The translations under genes and the position numbers were made by a program. The notes under the pieces were generated by a model. It was not told the origin of the DNA. It made no database searches and worked only from the letters and a program-made list of their open reading frames with translations. Of a stretch of 64,000 nt of DNA, positions 12,120 to 23,295 are shown in pieces (position 1 is the first letter of the stretch; each line of letters opens with the position of its first letter). Source of the stretch: Pseudisothecium myosuroides (Eukaryota; Streptophyta; Bryopsida; Hypnales; Lembophyllaceae); contig OX637288.1 of the NCBI GenBank assembly GCA_951799445.1, positions 4,652,501 to 4,716,500 on the forward strand. The letters run 5' to 3'.

Positions 12120-14609
12120 ATGTCTGAGAATCTAGACGACGCTGGGACTCCCAGCAGCCAGCGGCAGGAGCAGCTTGAAAATAATGAGCGATCCCAGTCG
12201 GACGGCAATGCAGCGGCAGGAGGCGACTCCGAGGAGCAGGAAGACTGCTCCAGTGAGCGCATGGAGATGAGCCCCATCTCGTCGTCCTCTCGAAAGCAGA
12301 TGCTGCACGAGTCCTCGGCTGAGGTGCGGAAGAAGGCCAAGGTACGTAGGGGAAAATATTTCCCATTCCATTTTATTCCATCCATGTGCTCTATTTCAAT
12401 GGCAAAGTCTTGAATGGACTTGTAATTGGACTAAGGTTCCATTGAATCTATACTCGCTTGTGCCTCCCATTTTGGCTAAAAAATTGAACCCTTGCCTTAG
12501 GTGGAGGGCGACACCCGGCACCCCATCTACCGCGGCGTCAGGAAGCGGCCTTGGGGCATCTGGGTCACGGAAATTCGGCGTCCCAAGAAGAAGTCCCGCA
12601 TCTGGCTGGGCAGCTTCGCCACCGCTGAAATGGCGGCTCGGGCTTATGATTGTGGTCAGTCATTACCACCTCGTTATCATATATTGCCCTCAAACAAACA
12701 AACAAACATGAATCTCACGAATTGCACTCAGACTCTGAAAACTCACTAAATTTGTTTACTTCCCCAGTGCTATCGATCTTCACTCTACAGTAGCATTTGA
12801 TCATGGGATATATGTCGTTATCCTTTTCTATCTCTGAAACTAGCTAGTAGAGCTCCATCATTTTGAAGCTTTGTCTTTGTCACCCTGACGTCATCGTTAT
12901 TAATTGTCCAGAAACAATCCCATTCGTTTGCTGTCTGCAAACTCCCAGTTTTCCTACTTCTGTAGCATTTGATGAGCTGTTTTTCTCTTTCTCTTTTTCT
13001 TTTTCTGGATTCATGTCAAGAGTTTCCAGTAAAAAGATAACTGTAGGCACTTCGCGGAGGGTCGATCACTCGACGTTAAAACTTATAGACTATATAAGAC
13101 CAGTTATGAAGCAGACCAATTATAAAAGAGATGATGGTCGACTTGCTTTTGATGAGATAGACAATCAGCCACTGGTAGGAGGTAGACGTCAATGTGAAAT
13201 TAGACCTCTTTGTCATCCTGATACATAACGCTCTTTCAGGAGTCTCTATTACAGTTTGGAATTGATCATGAAGTCCCAAATCTTGCGAGTATGTTGTATC
13301 TATATATCTATATGATGATCTGCCATTGAACAACATACTCGCAATACTATTCTTTTTATGTTGGTTCAACGGGAGGTTTGCACTAGCACGTGCAGTCTAA
13401 TACATGTCCCAACTCTCAGTGAGTCCACCTAACTTGACTGCTTCGATCAACCCAGCCTCATTGTGTGGAATGGGACATGTTTTTTTCTTTTTCTTTTTCT
13501 TTTTTTGAAACAAATGGAATTCATAGCACAAAGTTAACCAACAGCCAAGCCCCCAGAAGGACTGGTCAAGAAAACAGAGTCAGGAGAAACTTCACCAGAA
13601 GGCATTGATCAGGTCCCTGAAGGAGCCAGGTTACTGACTCTTAAGGTTACTGACTCCCAACTTGGCGAGTTGCCAAGACGAGGAACTGAAGCCAAATGGT
13701 TTCAGAGGCACGTTTTTTGTCGAGGGATGTGAAACATACAGAATGCATTAAGAGAAGCACGAATGATGCAGAATCAATCAGCAGTACGTACTGCTTTGTC
13801 ATTGCAGAAAAGCTAGCAGATGTTAGCAAACGTAAATAAGTAAAAAGTGTGACTTCACACGTACTGTCTTGAGTGTTTTCTGATTGCGAGAGTTTGTGGA
13901 TATATTCTGTTATGCCTTGCCCCTTGCAGCAGCTCTGGCGTTGCGAGGCAACGGTGCGCTTCTCAACTTCCCCAAGCTGGCGCACAGCCTGCCCCGCCTG
14001 GCCGATCTCAGTGACAAGTCCATTCAAGCGGCCGCCACCATGGCTGCCAACAACTTCGCACAACGAAGTCCAAGCGACAACACCAGCCCTTACAACACCG
14101 GCTTCGAGTTCTCCAGCTCTCAGTCTTCCCCCAAGGCGGACAGTCGAGATTCCAGGGCGCCACACAGACAGACAGCAACAGGCAGCTCGTCCCATCGGCA
14201 TCCCAACGGCGGGGGCAAGAGCAGCAAGCGAGACACCTCGTCGTCCGGAGCCGCCCATTACCAGAGCTTCAGCAGTGAGGACCTGAGCAGCAGTCGGTTG
14301 TCCTACAATGTAATTGATAGCAGCGGTAGGGAGTCGCCGGTGGAGAATTTGCAACATCAAAGCTTTTTTGGTCATGGGGAGAATTTGAGGGAGAGTCATC
14401 ATTTCCCTGCAACAGGGATCGAGGCCCATCCTCATCACCCGGAGCCCATGTACATCGACTCGGAGGACATGTTCACCATTGGCCCTGTGGGGCTGAACAA
14501 CTTGTGCGATGCCATGTGCATTCCTCCTCCGGATCCGGACCATGCCATTGAAACGGATGGCGAGGAAGGGTCCAATAGCACCTGGGAGCCCCACCTCTGG
14601 AGCTACTAA
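12120..14609 (+). CDS. DREB-like AP2/ERF transcription factor, 3 exons, 351 aa
   Basis: Exons are 12120-12341, 12501-12654 and 13930-14609 (stop TAA). Introns begin GTACGT and GTCAGT and end TTAG and GCAG. Joined, they give 351 aa. Residues 1-74 are Ser/Glu-rich and acidic. The AP2 DNA-binding domain spans about residues 84-140 ([46 protein letters not shown]). Val at AP2 position 14 marks the DREB side of the family, but position 19 is Arg rather than the usual Glu. After the domain comes [16 protein letters not shown], resembling the IQAAA motif of DREB group III, and the protein ends LWSY, like the group's LWNY/LWSY tail. The likely role is a nuclear factor binding DRE/GCC-type promoter elements. 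The second intron cuts the AP2 domain after Asp-Cys, which is unusual because most DREB genes have none. The start is the first ATG after in-frame stops; an upstream non-coding exon is likely. Family assignment is firm, subgroup less so. Confidence 0.9.
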
Positions 14610-17302
14610 CATTTTTATTGTTATCGCATTCTGGCTGCCAGGAATTTACAAATGGCATGGGCTCACTCACCTCAATCAATCAACTGCCATTCAATGGTAT
14701 GTACGTACGTACGTGAAGATGATCGATGGATCGATCGATCGATCGGTCGATACTGCATCCTTGTCGATCCCCGTGGATACAATTAATAGGCAAAACTCTT
14801 CAACATTCGTTTGTACTAGTTTTCAATCACCGTGTGAGACTTCTAGAGTTAAGCAGCTTCTAGAGCTATTTCCCATTGATGATTCGCTTTAGTCATGCAG
14901 CTGCATCTGTGTTGGGCCCTGAGTACTAGATTTTCATTTGATGGAACTATTCCGAACCCTATACATATATAGATTCAGTGTCTCTTGATGACTTTTTTTC
15001 AGGGCCCAGAGATGTGAATGTTGTAGTGTATGTTGGGAGTTGCTTATTTGTTCCTTTCCATCTTGAGGAGCATTTTTTTTATCAACTCTCATATATATGG
15101 TGAGTAAACAGAGCTTGATGCGTTCCTTCTCTTTGTGACTTGTAAACTCAGGCTATAGTGAGGTAGAGATAGGGAAAATGTTAGGGACGTGCTCCCATCT
15201 TCTATAAATATTGACCTCTGTTACCAGCAGCTCATCTGTTACCATACACATGGTTGGCTCATACACATGCTTAGTGGTAAACTGTGGTGCTGGCTAAATG
15301 TTTCTGTCATGGATCTTTGAATGGGAATGGAGTCTGTTTTGTGGACTGTCCCTTCAAAAGTGATCTCCAACCTCCCACTTTGAAATTAATTGCATAAAAA
15401 AATTGATAAACATTGATAAAAGTTGATCTCAATTCTCAAAGTTTTCATTAGCTCTTGTACGCAAATGATCTCTCCACAACTCTTTACATGTTCCAAAAAT
15501 CACACACATCCTAATTGCTGATTAAAATGATTAAAGTCACACGAATACTATGCTCTACCTTACCATGTCTCCGTCTCTCTTCTTTGAGCAAATTTTTTTT
15601 CTCTCAAGTGATACAGGAAGGATTAACTTCGAGGAAATACTTGGCAACATATTCCCGCTTCTCAATGGATTGAAATTGCTAAATCTTGGGACGACATTTC
15701 TGTTTTGAGATAAATGTTCACGAGTAAAGAAGTTTACATCCACATTTTACAAGTTTCATGCTTGCCCATGGGTGTGAACAGCTTCGTCACTCCAGGAAAG
15801 ATCGTTGTCTGCATAGCTCAAAAATATACGAAAAAAAAACACCTGCCTTGTGTGCGTTCAACTCCCAAACCTTGTGCTGTTTCCAGTTCTCATGGTATTG
15901 TACCTCAGACATGACTCATGTCCTGGACAGTAATCGTACTGAGTTCAATATGTTGAATGCCCTTCCTTACAACATACAGGCAGGCATTTATACATGAGCC
16001 CCAGGGCAGCCCTTACAACAGGCCTTATAAATGCGCCCATCGATTCTGCGTATGGGCCACAGTGATAAAGGTAAGGCTTCTTGTCCTGCCATAAGGTCTC
16101 CTCAATCTGGTCGTGCAGGTCATCGTACGTGTACCTACGAGCAACACACACCAGGCTGGCAAGCCCATTCCATTATTTAATGGTTTCTTACAGACTTCTG
16201 CAATACAGTATTACTCAGAACATCCCCATCGTACTATTCGAGTCTTGTCGTTCTGCATGTGAACTTGATGACTGGGCTGGAGTAGACACAGAAGGGACTG
16301 CAATACAGGCACCAGAAATCCCAGTCTTTTTGCTCAATCCATCAATCAAAATTTCGAAATAAAAGAGATATTATTACTCTGATTTTCCCACATGCATTTC
16401 TTTGACCAAGTCCTTCACGCAGATCACGAGAGTCCAGCAGGTCACGAAAACTCACTAGCCACATGCAACCATGTTCTAACTGAAATACCAAATGAAATGC
16501 TTGGCTGCCACCTGAACAAGCTCCGTCGAGGGTAGTATCTCAAAAGCTTAAACCTTCCGTTCTTCTAGAGCCCTTCTAGAGCATGATTGAGCAAGATCCA
16601 CCCACTGACGTTGTGTCCAGCAACATGAAAGTAGAGCCTCGGCATGTGAAATCCCCTAACGAGGCTTTCTACGTTTCATTTTAACTACAGTACTCCATTC
16701 ACAACGCGGAGATAGAGACTTGAGAAGACACAAGTTAAATATAGCTCTGTGTGTTAAGGCGCAACCACAGGTCGTTATGGAACAACTAGTTGAAGACTTG
16801 TGGTCGGTTTTCCGTACAAGAAAATGCGGTGCTTAGAAAGGCGGAGGAATGCTTTCCATCGGCAAAGATTGAGATTCTGATGAGTCTGGCACACTCTCTG
16901 TCAATTGGAAGCTTCAGGGACAAACGTATGAGACTCGGAGTCCAGGCTTGGGCAGTCAGAGTGCAGAACCATGGAGACTGGACAAAAGTACCAAGTCCAC
17001 TTGGCGTATTAATTACGTCGCGACAAAAAGACAATTACTACGCGACCGAGACAACCAACTACTCTCCAAGCAACGGATCTCTCAGTACCAGCTTTCTTTT
17101 CATAACCATATCATTCAACTCGGTAGATAGCAGGAAGCAGATAAATCGATTCTCAGAACCGACAAATTATGCAGCTCTTTGGTTGGTCAAACCTGATAAA
17201 TCGAATGATAAGTACTGTACAGTCATCATTCTCTTCAGGCTAAAGGAAAAATAAGTTGGTCTGCAGAGCAGGAGCCAACGGTGGTTTGCAACAATTTTTT
17301 AT
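14610..17302. other. Intergenic between the AP2 gene and the 411-aa gene
   Basis: Simple repeats (GTAC)n and (GATC)n lie at 14700-14752. A dispersed-repeat copy R1 lies at about 15340-15560, related to the intron copies at 18390, 19330 and 19655. A segment at 15630-15705 reads ILGNIFPLLNGLKLLNLG in one frame and recurs diverged at 58150-58235. Reverse-strand 16151-15945 keeps an open frame (RYTYDDLHDQIEETLW) that I do not recognise. Confidence 0.4.
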
Positions 17303-20300
17303 TTACAAAGCGTCACTTGTCGTCTTTTGTAAAGTCAGTAACACCAAGTAGGTGCTTTGCCGCATGGTTTTAATGGCACCCGATGACACAGGCCCTGACA
17401 CATTCTGCACACAGGAAACTCCAACCTTTATCATATCTCCGTACAACGTCTGACTACAAAATTTACCAACTTCGTCGCACTCACTGTTTTGGCGAATTAA
17501 AACTTGCATAACGGTAATAGACTCGCTGTTCTACAGTTTTACTACATCAGTTGAGATGATTGGGGGTTTGTTCCACACTCCCACCTTCGAGCAATAAGAA
17601 AACAATAATATTTTTTTTGACACTCAGCTCAGCCTCAATTTATGAACAATAGAACGTTAGGGCAAAGAAAATCACTCACCTGCTCAAGTTTGACGCGCTC
17701 AAGATCGTAGCCTTGCTCAAATGCCATAGTCACCAACTGCCACAACAGAGAGATCGCTCACAATCTAGAATTCCGCGAAGATTTAAGGATGCCAAAATTT
17801 TGTGAAACTGACGAAAATAGCAATCTATCTTGGTACAACTATCCTTGAAGTTTCCAAGAGACCAGAGAACAGAGATTAACACGACTGTACTATCGTTTAA
17901 TGCTTACTTGTTTGACGAAAGAGTCTGAAGGGTCAGGTTGCTCCCTCTCCTTGCCAGCGTCACCAGCCGCATGGTCAACCCGGGACCTCCTCTCTTTCAC
18001 CTTGAAAGAGGTGAAAACAGAAAACAGAATCAAGCAATCACTCACAGAACCCAGAGTAACAAGCCATCAAATCCACAAACCTACCATGAACACTCAGGGA
18101 TAATGATGTTCATGATCAGAAAACAGCGACGTGATTAAATAATGCTGGAAAACATAAATCATTGAGTAAGTACCTCAGCCAGTGTCGTATAGACAAGACG
18201 AACCCATGATGATCGCACCCTGCTCTCCTGCACAGCACAAATGAAATGTAAGCTCCAAAGCCTGTACCTCATTAGAGTAGACATTGATGACATTGTACAA
18301 AATGGGCTTCATTCTACAGAAAGTTTCTTGGCCGATTTTCTCGAGTAAAGTCAAGGTAGTACTAAAATAGTTAGGTACCCTTTAATCACCCCCTGTTGGA
18401 AACAGCAACTCATCTATTCATTGACTTGGTTGGCCTTCAATCAGCAAGTGGTGGAAGCATAATGTAGCTCAATGTCTACGGCAACTCATCTTTGAATAGA
18501 CATGAGGTTGTCCTCTGTCCCTCCAATACTGATCCACAACCTCCCACTTTAAATGACTGCATAAGAAATTCATACATAATGATGCAAAATTTGACCTCTG
18601 ATCCCCCAAATGAAAGCACATTCCTACATGTGTTGAATTGCTTTTAGTGACGCAGTAGTATCCTCTACCAACCATCTGTGTGAATATTGGACAGCAGAGT
18701 GAAAGTGATCCAGTAGTTCACATTACCTCACTCATGACTGAGTCATTTGAGTATCGTTGGTTCCGCATTGCAAATGCACCTGTCAGGGATCCTTCTAATA
18801 AAATCAGCTGCAACTGGAGTTCTTTCAATCCAATTCCCATTGCATGCGCCTCCAAACAGAATGTTACGAAGTCCTCCGCCGCAAGCTGTATTCACAACCA
18901 GGTAAATAAACCAATAAACACAACAAAGATCTTAGAACACCCCAATAAAGCACTGTCTCAACTTCAAACACCATTCAGTAAGAAAATTGCTACTCATGGT
19001 CTGGCATGGATAATCTGTGCTGTAGGAAAAACCCAAGTGGGACATTTTGCAAAACAAAACAATACCTGGAAAGGTTTTCCTAAACCTTCGATTCGGGCCT
19101 GGATAAACGACTGCTGTATCTTATATGCTAGATTGTGAGCCATCATATTCTGCTCCATCAGTTTGGCTTGTACAGGATCTCGAATTTCGGATTCCTTCGT
19201 TCTTGGCAAGGGCGCCAGTGGTTCCTGACCAAACACAAACGAAAAAAGCCTCAAGACAAATGTTGCGACATAAGCAAAGGATGCTGAAACTGTAAGGAAC
19301 CTGATCCTGTCTCCTATACTGACCCTGTTACCACAGCAACTGGGTTGTCTGCTGTCCCTCCAAAACCTCCCACGTTGAATGATTGCATTAGAAATCCAGA
19401 CATAGTGATGGAAAATGCGACCTCCAGAGTGTTTGGCTCTTGCATCCAAATTGATCTCTCCGCAATTCTCAAAAAGCACACTCCTAAATTTGGTTAAAAT
19501 TCTTAAAGTGACGCAAACAGTATCTTCTATTGCAAAATCAAAACTCTGCAATTTAGGTCAAACCAGCCATGGATGTCGAAAAGCAGGCATTCGGAGGGAG
19601 GATTGGCATACTTGTTTTACTGAGTTTTTTAGAATGGAAATGGAGCTACCTGCCATCACTTATAGTGGTCTATGACCTCCCACTTTGGAACTGCATAAGA
19701 GATTCATACATAGTAATGACCAATTTGATCTCAAGTGAGTTGGTATCTTGTAGTGCCCAAAGTGGTTTCTCATCTGAGCTCTACACTGATCTCGCAATGA
19801 ACGCGCACTCGTACATATTGGATAAAATGCTTAAACGTGACGCAAGTAGCACCCTCTCCCTTAAAACAAAATTTGCAATTTCGGTCAAATCAGCTATGGA
19901 TGTCAACAAACGGAATTCGAGGAAGGAATTGGCATACTTGCTTTACTGAACTTTCCAAAGGAGCATCGGCTATTGACGCAGCAGCAGGAACCACTCCATT
20001 CTCCAAGGGTGGTCCACCGCCATCCACCGCATTAGCCACAAGCTCCACAGCGCGTGACACTTCCGCCACAGCTGCCGAAATGGACGCCAGCGACTTCGAC
20101 AACTCCGCCAACGAAGCTCGCAATTCAGAATTCTCTCGTCTTAACCTAACTACCTCAGAAGAAGAAGACTCGCGGTTGTTGTTGTCGTCAGCATCTTCCT
20201 TGTTGCAACAGAGCACGAATTTTGAGCTATGCCGGGGACCTGAAATCCTGAACCCGAAATCATCACAGAGCCTAGTGTTCGTTTTTCTACTCCGAATTGG

Positions 20301-20423
20301 GGAAATGGCAACGCGGCTTGAGCTGCATTGAACTCGGATTGTTAACAGGCTTCCGGCGTTTGCTGTTGTTGTTGTTGTCGTCGTTGTCGTCACCAGCATC
20401 CTCCCCGTCGCCAATCCCTCCAT
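17303..20423 (-). CDS. Unrecognised conserved-looking plant protein, probable plastid transit peptide, 7 exons, 411 aa
   Basis: Exons in transcript order are 20423-19938, 19224-19066, 18885-18727, 18227-18174, 18000-17908, 17736-17680 and 17530-17303. Every exon length is divisible by three and every intron is GT-AG, phase 0. The join gives 411 aa. Residues 1-70 are rich in Ser/Thr/Arg and poor in acids, with a run of nine Thr from a trinucleotide repeat; this resembles a chloroplast transit peptide. Residues 84-130 (EVVRLRRENSELRASLAELS onward) look like a coiled coil. Exon 2 (EPLAPLPRTK to GLGKPFQ) and exon 3 (LAAEDFVTFCLEAHAMGIGL onward) read like well-conserved helices. Exons 4-6 are charged and helical (SRVRSSWVRLVYTTLAE; LVTMAFEQGYDLERVKLEQ). 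I do not recognise the family and assign no function. The last exon is the least certain. Intron 1 holds two tandem copies of a repeat found elsewhere in the locus. Confidence 0.68.
19330..19965. repeat. Tandem duplication in intron 1 of the 411-aa gene, including the exon 1 end and donor
   Basis: Unit 1 (about 19330-19640) and unit 2 (about 19655-19965) share CCTCCCAC(G/T)TT..., ...GTGACGCAA, ...ATGGATGTC and TTGGCATACTTG(C/T)TTTACTGA. Unit 2 contains the true exon 1 end and donor (19933-19937 on the + strand reads CATAC); unit 1 has an equivalent ghost donor at 19607-19611. Related single copies lie at about 15340-15560 and 18390-18668. Confidence 0.65.
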
Positions 20424-21360
20424 TCTCAGAAATCACTCGCGATTGCTGCCTCTGCTAAAAATCCTAGTGCCGAAGCTGACCCGTAAGAGAACAAGGAGAC
20501 GGAATGCTCAGGGACCTCACCATGGATGGAAATTGGACGAGCCGAGAACAACAACACCCACACTGCAATTCAGAAATTCCCACAGGCTTGGAGAGACTCA
20601 ACCCCATCCACAGGATTTTCTTGGCACTTACTGCAACGCAATCCACAGCAATGACGCCGTGATCAGAAATTGTGAGCTGAGAATGAGAAATTGTGAGCAG
20701 ATTTCAATTTGAAATTGGCAAACTCCAATAGTTTGGAGAGGAGATTTTGAGTTCAAAATCGGAATTTTGGAAAGAATGTGATATCTTGCATAAGACATTG
20801 CAAGCTTTGACACACTCCTAAGGTAAGTTCATCCAAAATTACACACAGAAAACTGACTCTCCTGCATTGAATCCTACATTTAGGAACAGAAAATGTACAA
20901 CTGCAATACAGAGTTTTCGTTTTGGGTGACCATGGATTTACTGTATGTGTGAAGGTCTGATTCAGCACTCAGGTGGCGAAATCAAATTTCCACTTTAAAT
21001 TATTAGGGATCTATGTCAACTCACACCATTCACAAGATGACATGTGGCACTTTTTTTTACAAAAATTATTTAATTTATGTCGAATTTGACTTTCATGTAG
21101 GATATGGCATGTTCAAGTGATTCTATAGTAAAACCTAGGAGGCCAACTTTGGATCTATATTTAGATTATTTGAATTCAAATTTGGAATCTCTCATCCAAA
21201 AATAAGTATGGAATAATTCACATGAAATTTTTTTTATTAAGATAGCCTACAATTAGATATGCAAATTTTATCTTTGCTCTATTGAAGTTTTTGTACAAGA
21301 GGGATTAGAAACCAATTGAATAGAAATCATTCTTAGCAATAGAATAGAATAGAATTGATC
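20424..21360. other. Upstream region of the 411-aa gene, no gene seen
   Basis: About 0.5 kb of ordinary promoter-like sequence is followed by AT-rich DNA from about 21000. No motif is convincing enough to call. Confidence 0.4.
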
Positions 21361-22290
21361 CATCTTGACAGCATAAGGGAAGGGATTCCATTGACCAAAA
21401 TGTCAACAAGATAGATTCCAAGAAGTGCCAACCAATGTAATTGAATTGGAAACATCTTGAACAACTGCAGTGGGTTTTTTAAGACTAGTGGTTGATTAAC
21501 TTGTCATTGGCAAAGTTAATGTTTCCAAAAGTACAATTGTCAATTAAATCTAGTTGACAATTTGCTTTTCTAACTACATTGTCTACAAGCAAGTATAACA
21601 GTGACAATCATCAGCTTGGGTAGTGACTGTGCGCGTTACTCAGTCAGAGTCCATCAATCTTTGATTGCAGTCTATGACCCATCTTGACAGCATAAGGGAA
21701 GGGATTCCATTGACCAAAATGTCAACAAGATAGATTCAAACAAGTCCAACCAATGTAATTGAATTGGAAACATCTTATAAAACTGCATTGGATTTTTCAA
21801 ACTAGTGAAGTTGTTCAACTTGTCATTGGCAAAGTCAACATTTCCAAAAGTACAATTGTTAGTTAAATCTAGTTGACAATCATCAGTATGGGTAGTGACT
21901 ATGCGCATTACTCAGTCAAAGTCCATCAATCTTGATTCCAGTCAATATTGATAGTGACATCTATATGAACCACACATTTGAGATTGTACACGTTACTCAA
22001 TCAGACTCCATCAATCTTGAATCTAGTCAATATTGATAGTGATGTCTATATGAACCACACATTTGAGAAGATATGTGATTGCATATAAACTTGACTATAC
22101 ATTACATCAAGAAATTTTGTTTCTTTTCATGAATTTGAAATGTAATAAAATGGAACAAAATTTAAAATTGAATCATATAAATCAGCATATTTAATGAATG
22201 ATTTGTAATAATTAAAGAATATTAACTTCCAATATGTTTCAAACAACTTGTTCTACAATGTTGAAATCATTCTTAGCAATAGAAAAATAG
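21361..22290 (-). repeat. Dispersed repeat Y: reverse copy of repeat X with an internal tandem duplication
   Basis: Unit 1 (21361-21679) and unit 2 (21680 to about 21955) both begin CATCTTGACAGCATAAGGGA. A further 85-bp duplication follows (TCCATCAATCTTGA... to ...CACACATTTGAG). The end, to 22290, matches the reverse complement of 6900-7135. Pentanucleotide AATAG runs sit at both sides. No coding seen. Confidence 0.65.
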
Positions 22291-23295
22291 AATAGAATAG
22301 AAAAATCACAATTTATTCTACAAATGTTATAAGTGATATTACAATGTAATCTTTAATACAAGTTTCAATGTATTTGAGATTCATCTTCAAGATCTCATAA
22401 CACTAAAAAACAAGTTAACTTTGCAATGAACCTTCTTGCACGAAAACTTCAATAGAATAGAATAGAAAAATCATAAATATTCTTTTCCTCAAAAAAAGAA
22501 ATTATCCTAAAACCAAGTGATTATGCACCAAAAAGAAAAGATTAAAAAAAAGAAAGTAGATAGGATTTTATTTCACTCCAAAATTTCATAGACACAAAAA
22601 TTTGATGTCTTGGGCATTTAAGGTTTAAAATTGCAATGATGAATTAGGATTCTTTGGTTCAACATTGGGTTCAAAGACTCGGAAGGCTTTTGAAGAATGT
22701 CATATAATTAACTTGCTTTTGCACAACATATCTTGCTCTCTAAGCGAATCCAAATCAAAGGCTGCAATTTCGAAAGTGGAAGTAGCAATTTTGAGGTATA
22801 GGATGGTGACAAATCACAGATAAATTGCACACCGGTCTGTAGCACCGTTGAACTAATGGTTGAACTAAATAACACTGTCACTTACGTATGGCTTGGCATC
22901 ATCACTCTCACGCTGGTGTGCAACACTAACGTGCAAGTGTTTCTCACGCCCTAAACTTCATCAGCTGCAGACATCGGGGTCTCGGGGATAATGAAGGCCC
23001 GAAACATGAGGCTGGGTTTTGAACTACCGCTACCTAAGCTAAGACTCAGAAGGCAAGTTCTACAGCGGGAAACGGAGTAATCTTGCTGATCAAACAGGAA
23101 ACCGAGTGCCCTGTCAATCACACAAGTACAATAACGTGAAGGGACCAGGATCAAAAATTTCATGTGGAGTAGTTGCTGAGAAGTTCATGACTTACTACAT
23201 GCTCTAAAAATGTACGGTTTCATCAGTCCTACTCTATCCAAGGAGGCAACACCAATTGGCCTCCAGTATCATCGAAATTTAACACTGCAAAACGA
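22291..23295. other. Intergenic, downstream of TRM1
   Basis: AT-rich to about 22800, then moderate GC up to the TRM1 stop codon. No gene, hairpin or polyadenylation signal stands out. Confidence 0.4.

Noticed and set aside
13647..14612. 321-codon reverse-strand open frame opposite the AP2 gene
   Set aside because: It is the antisense shadow of AP2 exon 3; the + strand carries the domain and splice sites.
15945..16151. Reverse-strand frame reading RYTYDDLHDQIEETLW
   Set aside because: It looks protein-like, but I recognise no family and find no connecting exons, so not called a gene.
16790..17254. 154-codon open frame on the + strand
   Set aside because: No domain, no splice partners and composition like the flanks; treated as chance.
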